Below are positions 35,049 through 43,531 of a DNA stretch of 64,000 nucleotides, piece after piece. The stretch comes from Dyella_B acidisoli (GTDB taxonomy: Bacteria; Pseudomonadota; Gammaproteobacteria; Xanthomonadales; Rhodanobacteraceae). Within the stretch, counting starts at the first letter, position 1, and the number at the start of each line of letters is the position of its first letter. Position numbers and translations under genes: made by a program. Under the pieces are notes generated by a model. It had not been told where the DNA came from, did no database searches, and was given only the letters and a program-made list of their open reading frames with translations. The stretch spans positions 2,356,001 through 2,420,000 of the forward strand of contig NZ_CP064031.1 in NCBI RefSeq assembly GCF_049532895.1, written 5' to 3'.

Positions 35049-35644
35049 GCCTGATCTTCCGCCCGGTACCTATTGCGCTGGCTCTCGCGCTAACGGCGTG
35101 TGCTTCAACACCTGTCCACTACCACACCATGCTACCGCCCATGACTCATGAGGCAGCCGCGCAACCGCCAGCCGCATTTCTGATCGATGTGTTGCCAGTC
35201 GGCATTCCCGCTCAACTCGACCAGTCACAGTTGGTGGTGCGACAAGGCCAGAGCGATATGGTTGTGCTCGATAGCGAGCGCTGGGTCAGTCCCTTTGGCG
35301 ACGAGGTTCGCGGCGCACTCTCTTCCGAACTGAGCGCGTTGTTGAGCACGCAAGATGTGGCCGGATTGCCCATCCAGTCCGACAAGCCTGTTATGAAAGT
35401 GAAGGTTCAAATCCGCCGCCTTGATGCGTGGCCCGGCAAGCAAGTCCAACTAGTCGCGGATTGGGAATTGAGCTTTACAAATGACCCGGGAAGCGCGCGC
35501 GTGGTGCATACCGATCGCTTCGATGAAGCTACTGCTGACGGCTATGTAAAGATGGTGAGCGCCTGTCAGCGTGCAGCTGTGGACTTGGCTGGACGCATTG
35601 CGTTGGATGCCAGGGAATTGGCGCGTTTGAGTCGTCCACATTAA
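35045..35644 (+). CDS. pqiC: Outer membrane lipoprotein PqiC
   Basis: A 199-residue protein with signal peptide and lipobox LALTACAST. The mature part is the PqiC/YmbA-like (ABC-type transport auxiliary) domain, with FLIDVLPVGIPAQLDQSQLV and a typical RWVSPFGDEVRGALSSELSA block. It docks the PqiB tube at the outer membrane. It is the last gene of the pqi operon. Confidence 0.88.
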   Translation: MSLIFRPVPIALALALTACASTPVHYHTMLPPMTHEAAAQPPAAFLIDVLPVGIPAQLDQSQLVVRQGQSDMVVLDSERWVSPFGDEVRGALSSELSALLSTQDVAGLPIQSDKPVMKVKVQIRRLDAWPGKQVQLVADWELSFTNDPGSARVVHTDRFDEATADGYVKMVSACQRAAVDLAGRIALDARELARLSRPH

Positions 35645-36143
35645 CCAATGCAGTTGTAAATTTAGTTTAAGTAGAAGTTGAGGCAGGCCCCGGTGGTCCC
35701 GATACCCCTCTCTTATCGCGATGACGATTAGATGGGGTTATCGAGGGTAGGGTGGGAGCCTGCTTTCGCCTATAGCTGCCATTGCCCGACGAGAAGAAGC
35801 AAGCTGAGGTTATCGATCCACAGAATTAGAGGCACACTCGTTTACGAGCTTCTGATCGGGACACTTAAACCTGGCAAGCATGAAGGCTGCGGGATTTGCT
35901 CGCGCGGCCTATGATTCCTGATCGCAAATTAAAACGAATGGCCGAATGCGTTGCGCATTCAACTTAGCCTGATGGATCCTGATTTCGTTACAACCGTTTT
36001 TTCGAGGAACCTTGGTCAACACGGCAGGTCTACTGGGCTGGCTGCAATACACGCGTGGATACTAGCGTTAGTGTTGTGTGAGCAATCAGCTTGAATGAGG
36101 CGGGGTTATCGAAGCGCCCGGACAGGATCGCGATCAAGTACAT
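35645..36143. other. Intergenic stretch with repeat copy D
   Basis: No gene was recognised between pqiC and the TonB-like gene. Repeat copy D is at 35723, and a partial core (GGGTTATCGAAGC) appears near 36102. Confidence 0.4.
35723..35760 (+). repeat. Dispersed intergenic repeat, copy D
   Basis: GACGATTAGATGGG, then GTTATCGAGGGTAGGG. Same core and orientation as copies A to C. Confidence 0.6.
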
Positions 36144-37112
36144 GTGCAGGACGCTGCGCGTTGCAAGATTGATACGTATAAAAATCAGGTGCCCTGGTCC
36201 GCGCGGTCCTTGAATCCGCGGGAGAGGGTGCTGGTGCTTGCCGTAGTGCTGGCTCTACACGCGCTTTTCGCCCTGGTGCTCTGGAACGCGATGCGACCGC
36301 CCTCGGAGGATAGAGAGCAGCCGCTAAGCGTGCGTTTGATCGACGTGGCAACACCAGCGAAACAGTTGCCGTCGCCCGCGGCACCCGTCATGGTGTCGCT
36401 GGCATCGGCGCCGCCTGTGAAACCCAAGCCAACTGAAAAGCCGCATAAAGCGTTGATCGATGCGTCGGCTACAAAGCCCGCGCCAACGCCAGCCCCGCCT
36501 GGCAACAAACCTGACGCCAGCCAAATATTTTCCGCCAGCGGCTCGATCCGGCTGCCGCCCGAACATATCCAGTACTCGGCCAATACACCATCCGAGGTAA
36601 AGACGAGCAAGCCGAAGGATGACCGTCAGATCATGGAGCATACCGACTTCACGCATTACCGGCCGACTCGCTTCAACAAGTATTTCCCGCCGCCGAACGA
36701 AACCCTTGGTGGCGCGGTAGGCCGGCATATCGACGATGTGATCAAGGAAATAGCTAAGACCATGTGCGATCCGGAAAAGCGCAGCACGGCTACTAATCTG
36801 CTGTGCGGCGCGCCGCCGATACCTCCTGACCCGAAGGACACCGACGAGCGCCTCAATCTGCCGCCATCGGCGTTGGCTGGAGGCGGCACGCCAGCCAAGC
36901 CGGTACCACTTCTAACCTGCATCGATGAGTACAGCCAAGGCAAGGGCCTGTCGCAAGGCTGCCCGGTCAATACGCCTGAAATTATTTTCCAGGCTCAAAT
37001 GCGCGAGTGCGTCGATCTCTATCGGGCTGGCAAGCGCCTCAAGAGCTGGTGTCCAACCGATACTCCCAAGCGTGCTGCGGCGGAGGCGCCGGCAAGCGCC
37101 GATTTGCATTGA
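36144..37112 (+). CDS. Membrane-anchored proline-rich protein with TonB-like N-terminus
   Basis: Up to 322 residues. The GTG at 36144 is uncertain because no good ribosome binding site is seen, and a TTG at 36208 is an alternative. One transmembrane helix (VLVLAVVLALHALFALVLW) is followed by PLSVRLIDVATPA and a Pro/Ala/Lys-rich linker, as in TonB energy transducers. The C-terminal 150 residues do not look like a TonB domain. They carry six cysteines in pairs (CDPEKR and LLCG; LLTCIDEY and QGCPVN; ECVDLY and SWCPTD), suggesting a disulfide-bonded periplasmic domain. It follows the pqi operon at a distance of 500 bases. Function unknown. Confidence 0.65.
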   Translation: MQDAARCKIDTYKNQVPWSARSLNPRERVLVLAVVLALHALFALVLWNAMRPPSEDREQPLSVRLIDVATPAKQLPSPAAPVMVSLASAPPVKPKPTEKPHKALIDASATKPAPTPAPPGNKPDASQIFSASGSIRLPPEHIQYSANTPSEVKTSKPKDDRQIMEHTDFTHYRPTRFNKYFPPPNETLGGAVGRHIDDVIKEIAKTMCDPEKRSTATNLLCGAPPIPPDPKDTDERLNLPPSALAGGGTPAKPVPLLTCIDEYSQGKGLSQGCPVNTPEIIFQAQMRECVDLYRAGKRLKSWCPTDTPKRAAAEAPASADLH

Positions 37113-37728
37113 TAACCCGGCAGCTCGGAATGCAAGAGTGAAGCCCCGCTTCCGACCCGTAGCCAGCATCAGGGCAGGGCGATTAGCCTGTGTTATCGAG
37201 AGTACGGATGTAACTTCCAATGTTCATTTGGACTCTCCATCACTCTCATGGATTGGCCTGACGCGCTGCTTGCTGGTTTATGGGCGTAAATACCGCCATA
37301 CGTGTTTCGACTACAAATAATTCAGTCGGTTTGCACGTTTTCTGTAGCCGCCAGCTAATAATGTGCTGATCAAGGGCGCCTGAAACAGCAAAAGTGGAGC
37401 TCACCGCCCTTACGCCGCAAATCTGAAGGCTGCGCCGTCGCGGACTGTGTGGCCGGCGGTGGGGTGGCAAAGTGGGGCCGATGACAAGGATCGTTTGGTC
37501 AGCGCATCCGGCAAAGCGGAGCGAGCGGGCAAGTGCATGGCCTCCGGATCATTGTTGCCAAGCGACTAGTCCGGGTGCGGCATCTGGCGGGGCGATGGGT
37601 CATGTCGCCGGTGATCACCGTCCGAACGCCCTGAAATATCTGCCAGCCATCGTTGATGCTTGCACAAAGACAAATTCATATACGATATCCCTACTGTCTT
37701 CTGAATAGGGCTCGCAGGGGGAGCATCT
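37113..37728. other. Intergenic stretch before the SIR2-STAND gene
   Basis: No supported gene. It contains repeat copy E (37171) and, near the right end, AT-richer DNA and an AGGGGGAG ribosome binding site for the gene at 37729. It marks the change from core-like genes to accessory genes. Confidence 0.45.
37171..37206 (+). repeat. Dispersed intergenic repeat, copy E
   Basis: AGGGCAGGGCGATTAGCCTG, then TGTTATCGAGAGTACGG. This is the most diverged of the five copies. Confidence 0.5.
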
Positions 37729-40700
37729 ATGCAAAGGAAGTTGCAGTTGTCGCCGCGCCTTATCCAGCAGATCAAGGAAGGTAAGGCAATCCTATTTCTC
37801 GGTGCCGGCGCTTCTTATGGGTGCAAGTCTGCCGATGGGGCAAAGAGTGCGCTGACCGGAAGGCAGCTGGGCGAGGCACTTTCCAATGAATTTCTTGGTG
37901 GGAGGCGCGCAGACGAAGCTCTTGCGCGAATTGCGGATTACGCTTCTACGGACGGCAGCGTCTTGGAAGTGCAGCATTTCATTCGAAATGCATTCGATCC
38001 TATCGACCCTCTGGATTTTCATCAGATTATCCCTCGTTTCAAATGGAAGGCCATTGTTACTACCAACTATGACCGTGTAGTTGAGAAGGCATATGAGAAG
38101 GTCAAGGAGCGCCTCCAGGATCCACTCGTCTTAGTTCGGGATGGAGATATCCGCACATACGAGGGGGAGGCGAACGCTGTCCCTATTTTTAAAATTCATG
38201 GCTGCATAAGCAACGCTTCGGACACGCAGCTTCCCTTGATCATTGCGAACGAACAGTATGCAAAGTACAGGGATGGGAGAGGAAGGCTAATTACTGCCTT
38301 TCAGGAGATGGCCAAGGACTATCCGGTCATCTTTTGCGGGTATGAGTTGGGCGATGCCCATATTGCTCAAATACTGTTTTCGTTGGAAGAGGGCTTCCAG
38401 GATCGCCCCTCCTACACAGCCATAAATCCCCGTTTCGACGACCACGATCGTCGGTATTGGGCAAAGTACAAAATGGACGCGATTCCGGGAACGTTTGAGG
38501 AGTTCCTGAGGACCATCGACAAGGAGATTCTTCCCAACCAACGTGTTTTGGGTCAGCTTTTCACTGGGTCAATGGGATCGATTTCACGCTGGATAAAAGT
38601 TAATGCGACCCTTAGCCACAGCTTGCAGGCCGTCATGACCGGACGCTTACTACATGTCCATCATGACATGCCAGTTGAGAATCCAGATCCGTCGAAGTTC
38701 TATCGCGGAGACTCGACGTCCTGGGCCCCGATAAAACATGGCTTTGACTTCCCTCGACGGACTACCTATGGGTTAGTGACGGGACTATCTCGGCTCGATA
38801 AAGGTGCGGAATTCGTGCTCGTGAATGGCCATGCAGGTTCCGGAAAGAGCGTCGTGCTGAAGAGGGCTGCATGGGGGCTCGCAGGCGATTCGAATCCCGC
38901 ACTCTGTTTTTACTGCGACACCTCGTTGAAGGGCGTAAAAGAGGTTCTTCAGGAGCTGCATGAGGTCTCTGGCGAGCGAATTTTCATTTTCGTGGACAAT
39001 GCGCTCTTTGACATTGCTAGCCTCAACGAGTGCTACAGCTACGCGGAAAGAGCTGGACTTCCAGTGACGTTCATCTGCGGAGCGCGTACCAATGAGTGGA
39101 ACACTGCGCATTCCGGCGCAAAATTTATCCAAGGTGAGGAGTACACAGTTGGAGATTTGTCTCGTGATGAGGCTGGCATGCTGTGCGATCTATTGGAGAG
39201 ACATGATTGCTTAGGTGAGCTTAAGCACGTCCCGTCTGCGGAAAGAATTGATCGATTGATGCAGCTGTATGAGCGTCAGCTTCTGGTTGCGCTTCATGAG
39301 GCGACAATGGGGTCTGATATTCGAAATATTCTTCGCGACGAATATCGAAACATCACACCACCAGAAGCCCAGGTTTTGTATCTGGACATTTGTTCGCTCC
39401 ATCGCCTGAACATCCCTGTTAGGGCGGGCTTAATATCGCGTATGAGTGGAACCAGCTTCCACCAATTTGAGGACCGCTTCTTTCGGCCGTTGGAGAAAGT
39501 AGTCACTTCCTATTCTGATTGGCGATCCAAGGACTTTGCGTATCGAACGCGGCACACCGAAATTGCTCAAATTGTATTTGAAGAGGCGTTTCCCGCCCCT
39601 TCCGATAAAGCGAACCAGATTGCGCGCGTAGTTCATTCACTCAACACGGACTACTCCAGTGACGACGACGCGGCAACCCTTCTTCTGAGGGGGCGCGTCA
39701 TGGCGGATGAATTTGCCGATCGATCCCTGGCAGATCGAATCTTCGATGCAGCCGAGCAATCCGGCGTTGATAGGTCTTTTCTTCTTCAGCAGCGGGCGAT
39801 CTTCGAATTGAGGCATCCTGGCGGATCCGCTGCTCGTGCTCAAAAGTACATTGACGAGGCCATTGCTTCAGGTAAGAGATCCACTGGTGTTCTACATCAC
39901 ACTAAGGCAGTGGTCTTGCGTGAGCTTTCTCGCGAAGAGGGCATAGATCCTGTTCTCGCGGAGAGATATCGCGAGGCTGCGTTAAATGAGATTAAGGATC
40001 ACGGACTTCTCAAGTCTTCTAAGCATGGAGTAGTCACATACTGCGAAGTCTTGCTGGATCAGATCACTTTACGTATGGACGCAGATTCGTCCAATGCGCA
40101 GAAACTGTCCGAGGAAGTGGCGATTCGAAAGATGGGGGAACTGGAAAGGAGCTTGGCAGAGGGTCTGCAAAGATGGCCTGACGACACCTATTTGATGGGG
40201 GTCAGAACTAGCCTCTATGGTGTTCTAAGTAAGCATCCGCAGGCTCTGGCTATGCTGCGTTCTGCTTTCCAGCGTGGACCGGGAAATGAGTTCGTTGCGT
40301 TGCGTCTTTCAAGACAACTAATTGATAGCGAGGAAACTGCGCAAGTCGAAGAGGGTAAGGCAGTGTTGCGTAAAGCTGTATCATTAAATCCTTCATCCAA
40401 GGCGCTCAGCTATCAACTTGCCAAAATTTTGATGCGAGAAGACGAAGTAGCAAATGCTGGGGAGATATCTAAGCTTTTGCGACGTAGCTTCACTGACGGG
40501 GACACTCACTTTGAAGCCCAATTCTGGAGTGCACGACATGAGTTCCTGTATGGCGACCGTCAGAAGGGTCTGACGATGTATGCTCAGTTCAAAGCAGTCC
40601 CCGTGCCCTATGTGGACTCAAGCGAGCGGCGAGGAATCGTCAAAGATCGGAGGGGCTTAGCGACTGACTTTGAAGGAACAGTAAGAAGCCTAAAGGGTGA

Positions 40701-40860
40701 CTTTGGCTTTGTCGATTGCTCTGCTCTTAGCGGATCGATCTTCCTACACAGCACACAGCTAAGAGGCGGGGGATGGCAAGACTTGCGTCCCGGAGATAGG
40801 TTGAAGTTTAAGGTTGCTTTTTCTTTCCGAGGCCCGTGTTGCGTAGACGCCCATAAGTAG
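37729..40860 (+). CDS. SIR2-STAND-TPR protein with C-terminal cold-shock domain, putative anti-phage effector
   Basis: A 1043-residue protein with AGGGGGAG before the ATG. Residues 1-270 are a SIR2-like NADase domain: FLGAGASYG (25-29 core), TTNYD (111-115) and the likely catalytic His in KIHG (H157). A P-loop NTPase follows with Walker A NGHAGSGKS (366-374) and a Walker B-like IFIFVDNA (about 417), as in STAND sensors. Residues about 600-970 are TPR-like helices. The last 63 residues (about 981-1043) form a cold-shock-type domain: GTVRSLKGDFGFVDC (RNP1-like), then IFLHSTQL (RNP2-like). Avs5-type SIR2-STAND proteins deplete NAD+ on phage sensing (known). An RNA- or ssDNA-binding tail on one is unusual. 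A HEPN gene follows 104 bases later. Confidence 0.85.
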   Translation: MQRKLQLSPRLIQQIKEGKAILFLGAGASYGCKSADGAKSALTGRQLGEALSNEFLGGRRADEALARIADYASTDGSVLEVQHFIRNAFDPIDPLDFHQIIPRFKWKAIVTTNYDRVVEKAYEKVKERLQDPLVLVRDGDIRTYEGEANAVPIFKIHGCISNASDTQLPLIIANEQYAKYRDGRGRLITAFQEMAKDYPVIFCGYELGDAHIAQILFSLEEGFQDRPSYTAINPRFDDHDRRYWAKYKMDAIPGTFEEFLRTIDKEILPNQRVLGQLFTGSMGSISRWIKVNATLSHSLQAVMTGRLLHVHHDMPVENPDPSKFYRGDSTSWAPIKHGFDFPRRTTYGLVTGLSRLDKGAEFVLVNGHAGSGKSVVLKRAAWGLAGDSNPALCFYCDTSLKGVKEVLQELHEVSGERIFIFVDNALFDIASLNECYSYAERAGLPVTFICGARTNEWNTAHSGAKFIQGEEYTVGDLSRDEAGMLCDLLERHDCLGELKHVPSAERIDRLMQLYERQLLVALHEATMGSDIRNILRDEYRNITPPEAQVLYLDICSLHRLNIPVRAGLISRMSGTSFHQFEDRFFRPLEKVVTSYSDWRSKDFAYRTRHTEIAQIVFEEAFPAPSDKANQIARVVHSLNTDYSSDDDAATLLLRGRVMADEFADRSLADRIFDAAEQSGVDRSFLLQQRAIFELRHPGGSAARAQKYIDEAIASGKRSTGVLHHTKAVVLRELSREEGIDPVLAERYREAALNEIKDHGLLKSSKHGVVTYCEVLLDQITLRMDADSSNAQKLSEEVAIRKMGELERSLAEGLQRWPDDTYLMGVRTSLYGVLSKHPQALAMLRSAFQRGPGNEFVALRLSRQLIDSEETAQVEEGKAVLRKAVSLNPSSKALSYQLAKILMREDEVANAGEISKLLRRSFTDGDTHFEAQFWSARHEFLYGDRQKGLTMYAQFKAVPVPYVDSSERRGIVKDRRGLATDFEGTVRSLKGDFGFVDCSALSGSIFLHSTQLRGGGWQDLRPGDRLKFKVAFSFRGPCCVDAHK

Positions 40861-40964
40861 CTCCATGTCTCTCCCCAAACATCTGCAGTCCATGCGTCAA
40901 TCTCGATAAATTCATGAAAGAAGAAGGCTCGGTATCTTAGCAAGTTCACGTCGCGGGGATTGAT

Positions 40965-41747
40965 ATGACTACAAAGTTCGACGCCTTGAGAGACGAAGTG
41001 TCAGCACTTGCTGCTCAAGGTGAGCTCCTCTATTTTTCTCTGCGCAAAGCCTGCAAAAATCTCTCAAAAGCTGAGCTCGCCATTATCGAGGAGCGGAAGT
41101 TTCAACTTCCCAAGTTTGGAGATAAGTACGAAATTTGGTACTCGGAAGCTCTTCAGTTAGTAAAACAATTGCTCCCCGATCGTTTCGGTGACTTCACTCG
41201 ACAATACAAAGACGAAAAACGAAAGGAAATCACATATGCGTCATACGGAATTTCCGACGCATTGAATAGCCTCGTCGTCAAATTTGGCGTAAACATTGTA
41301 GCGGATGCGAACGCGTCTATCCCAAAAATGGGAGCCCAGGTAGCAATTGTCAAATCCGCCGAAAAGCGATTTTCGAGTTCGCTATTTGACATTCGCGAAG
41401 TTGTCCAGGCTGATCTATTTGATTCCGAACTGGACGCTGCACGCTCTCTGGTGAAAAACGGCTTCGTTCGCGCCTCAGGCGCCGTGGCAGGGGTCGTACT
41501 TGAAAAACATCTGGGCAATGTTTGTTCGACGCATCAGATTAAGAGCAGAAAGGGACATCCAACCATCGGTGACTTCAATCAACTGCTCAAAGACGCAAGC
41601 ATCATTGACCTCGTCAAGTGGCGTTTCGTGCAACATCTCACTGATATTCGGAATCTCTGCGACCACGGCAAGCATCGCGAGCCAACTGACGAAGAGGTGC
41701 TGGAACTAATTGATGGCGTAGATAAGGTTATCAAAACCGTTTTCTGA
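40965..41747 (+). CDS. HEPN-domain protein, putative RNase partner
   Basis: A 260-residue protein. The C-terminal half is a helical HEPN-like domain: ARSLVKNGFVRASGAVAGVV, LEKHLGNVC, then a late RNLCDH (R229-x4-H234), the Rx4-6H motif that forms the RNA-cutting site of HEPN ribonucleases (family knowledge). The N-terminal 130 residues are helical and charged without a known domain. It stands 104 bases behind the SIR2-STAND gene on the same strand and may be its second effector or regulator. Its end overlaps the convergent DUF3653 gene by 42 bases. Confidence 0.65.
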   Translation: MTTKFDALRDEVSALAAQGELLYFSLRKACKNLSKAELAIIEERKFQLPKFGDKYEIWYSEALQLVKQLLPDRFGDFTRQYKDEKRKEITYASYGISDALNSLVVKFGVNIVADANASIPKMGAQVAIVKSAEKRFSSSLFDIREVVQADLFDSELDAARSLVKNGFVRASGAVAGVVLEKHLGNVCSTHQIKSRKGHPTIGDFNQLLKDASIIDLVKWRFVQHLTDIRNLCDHGKHREPTDEEVLELIDGVDKVIKTVF

Positions 41748-42173
41748 CACACGATAGCTTCTTCGCATGAGGCTCTCCGCGGTGTGGAAACTAAAGATTT
41801 TCTCGATAAATTGATCGAATTGCTTTTGTTTCCACAAGGCGCGCATATGGCGGTGGCGGCGCACGGCAAAAGAGCAGCAGGGCGGTTCGCCAGGCGCGCG
41901 GCGATCATAGTCATCACGCCAGAAACGGGCCTGTTCACTGGTCAGCCACCAGCGCCGCATGGACGCCTCCGAATACCGCTTGCCATCCGGGGACCACAAG
42001 CCATTACGGTTAAGGGTCCAGCCGTTCCAACTGTCATGCAGCGCGCCAAGGTCACCAAGCCGTACCAGCCGTACCGCCGACCAAGGGACCCGACAACGGC
42101 CAGCGTCCCAGTGTCGAATCGTGCGCACGCTGAGCCGCAGCTCGCGGAATCCGTCAGGAGACAGGAGCCACAT
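41706..42173 (-). CDS. DUF3653 / VC1465-like phage-associated protein
   Basis: A 155-residue frame. Residues about 13-100 match the DUF3653 pattern: LSVRTIRHWDAGRCRVPWSA, then RLGDLGALHDSWNGW, then MRRWWLTSEQARFWRDDY. Family members (VC1465) are encoded in filamentous phages that integrate with host XerCD, and are linked to Xer activation or regulation (known). The first part looks like a helix-turn-helix (VSVRTxRxWD). The ribosome binding site is weak. The C-terminal tail overlaps the HEPN gene. It may be an active gene or a phage remnant. Confidence 0.6.
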   Translation of the reverse strand: MWLLSPDGFRELRLSVRTIRHWDAGRCRVPWSAVRLVRLGDLGALHDSWNGWTLNRNGLWSPDGKRYSEASMRRWWLTSEQARFWRDDYDRRAPGEPPCCSFAVRRHRHMRALWKQKQFDQFIEKIFSFHTAESLMRRSYRVSENGFDNLIYAIN

Positions 42174-42482
42174 GCGGCGGCAACTTGGACGGCGACGGCC
42201 AGGGCGAGCAGCAGTAGGGCCAGCTCCAGCCAGGTCTGGTCCGGGTCCTGATTCTTCATCGGACCCATCCTTGATTGCGCATAATGTATATTATGTCAAA
42301 TTGAATTCGAAGCCTCCGAAACGCTGGTACACGCCTGGCTACATGGACCTTCCAACCGCATGGCGCTGATTTGTGCCACGGAAACGCCCTCGCCTGAAGG
42401 CGTATGCGTGGCGACCGGCTATACCCACCCGGATCGACCGCAGCGCTCAAGCCCGATACGACACGAGCATTCCTTCGATGGA

Positions 42483-42779
42483 TCAACGCAGCCTACGATC
42501 AGACAACATCGCACAACGATAATCGGTCTGACGCATATGCGACTGATCTATCCGCTCAATCACAAAACCTGTGCCCGCACACAACCAGCGTGGTCCAAGT
42601 AGCTCCCGACGAGACATTTCCTCAGGAGGCATCACCTCCGGAAAAGAATCAGCAATCGGCCGCACCACAATCGGCTGAGAATCAGCATGTAAGACACCCA
42701 GCAAAGCGGCACCGGCTACGACCAAGCCGGAAAAAACCAAAAGCGCGCAAAGCACGCCCCAGAACACACGAGTATCCAT
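42483..42779 (-). CDS. Small single-helix membrane protein, possibly phage-derived
   Basis: About 98 residues from an ATG at 42779 with AGGGGCAGGG upstream. The N-terminal helix FWGVLCALLVFSGLVVAGAA is followed by a polar domain with two cysteines. No family is recognised. It lies upstream of the DUF3653 gene on the same strand, the region where inovirus coat or accessory membrane proteins might sit, but there is no further evidence for that. Confidence 0.45.
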   Translation of the reverse strand: MDTRVFWGVLCALLVFSGLVVAGAALLGVLHADSQPIVVRPIADSFPEVMPPEEMSRRELLGPRWLCAGTGFVIERIDQSHMRQTDYRCAMLSDRRLR

Positions 42780-42853
42780 CCCTGCCCCTGCACTCATCGA
42801 CGAGTAGAAGATACCCAAAAGCAGGTTTGGCGAGGAACTGAAAACGCACGATT

Positions 42854-42881
42854 CCCACGCCGCCGGATAAGGCGGCGTGGG
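42854..42881 (-). terminator. Strong GC hairpin after the HAF-repeat fragment
   Basis: A perfect 11-bp stem CCCACGCCGCC / GGCGGCGTGGG with loop GGATAA. It lies 41 bases beyond the stop of the leftward frame at 42922. The following T-tract is weak (CGTTTTC), so termination is likely but not certain. Confidence 0.5.
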
Positions 42882-42921
42882 CTGATTACAAAACGCGGCC
42901 TGAGGCCTAGCTCTCGTGTCG

Positions 42922-43527
42922 CTACGGCGTCCGCACGAATCCGTTCACGACGCCCGCGGAGTTCACATAGAGCCCCACGATGACACCGCCAGGGTTGATC
43001 CCTGTCGCCTCAGTGAAACTCGCTCCGGGGTAGTCGAACGACGTGTAAGCACCATTAAACAGAAAACCGTGGCTGACGCCCGAAGCATCGGTGTAAACCC
43101 CCACGACGTCACCCGGCGCGTTGGCACCGCCAGCAAACGTAAACGCGGCGCCTGGATAGTTGATGGTGGCATACGATCCGTGGAACAGCAGATACCCTTG
43201 GCACTGTGTGGAACATGTCGTTCCACTTAGGTGTGTGTAAGCACCAACGACTGCGCCAGATGGGATCACCACACTGCTGGTACTACTGGCCGCACCCGGT
43301 GGGTCGAAGGTCGCTGAGAAGACGCCCTGCTTGGACACCAGGAAACTGTGGGTAACGTTGGTGTTGCCGGTGACGCCGCAGGCAGCGTCGGAACAGGTAG
43401 CGCCTGACAATTCACCTGAAGGGTTAGAGGGATGGCCGACATTTGCCCGAAAACGCTCACTTCGGCGATAACACATTGATATATAAATAAGATCGTCGCC
43501 TCGTTGGGTGCCGGCCACCGGCACCAT
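42922..43527 (-). pseudogene. HAF-repeat (extracellular repeat) protein fragment
   Basis: The last 150 residues consist of HAF-type repeats: HGSYATINYPGAAFTFAGGA, VVGVYTDASGVSHGFLFNGA, then SFDYPGASFTEATGIN and a closing VVNGFVRTP. Such repeats build secreted beta-propeller-like proteins. The N-terminal 45 residues of the frame look like read-through of unrelated DNA and no signal peptide is present, so the 5' end of the gene seems to be lost. It starts only five bases after the KfrA gene stop, which fits an insertion boundary. Confidence 0.55.
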
Positions 43528-43531
43528 GCAG

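Noticed and set aside
41942..42268. 108-codon leftward frame with a hydrophobic start
   Set aside because: It overlaps the DUF3653 frame, which has family motifs. It ends in low-complexity Arg/Gly sequence.
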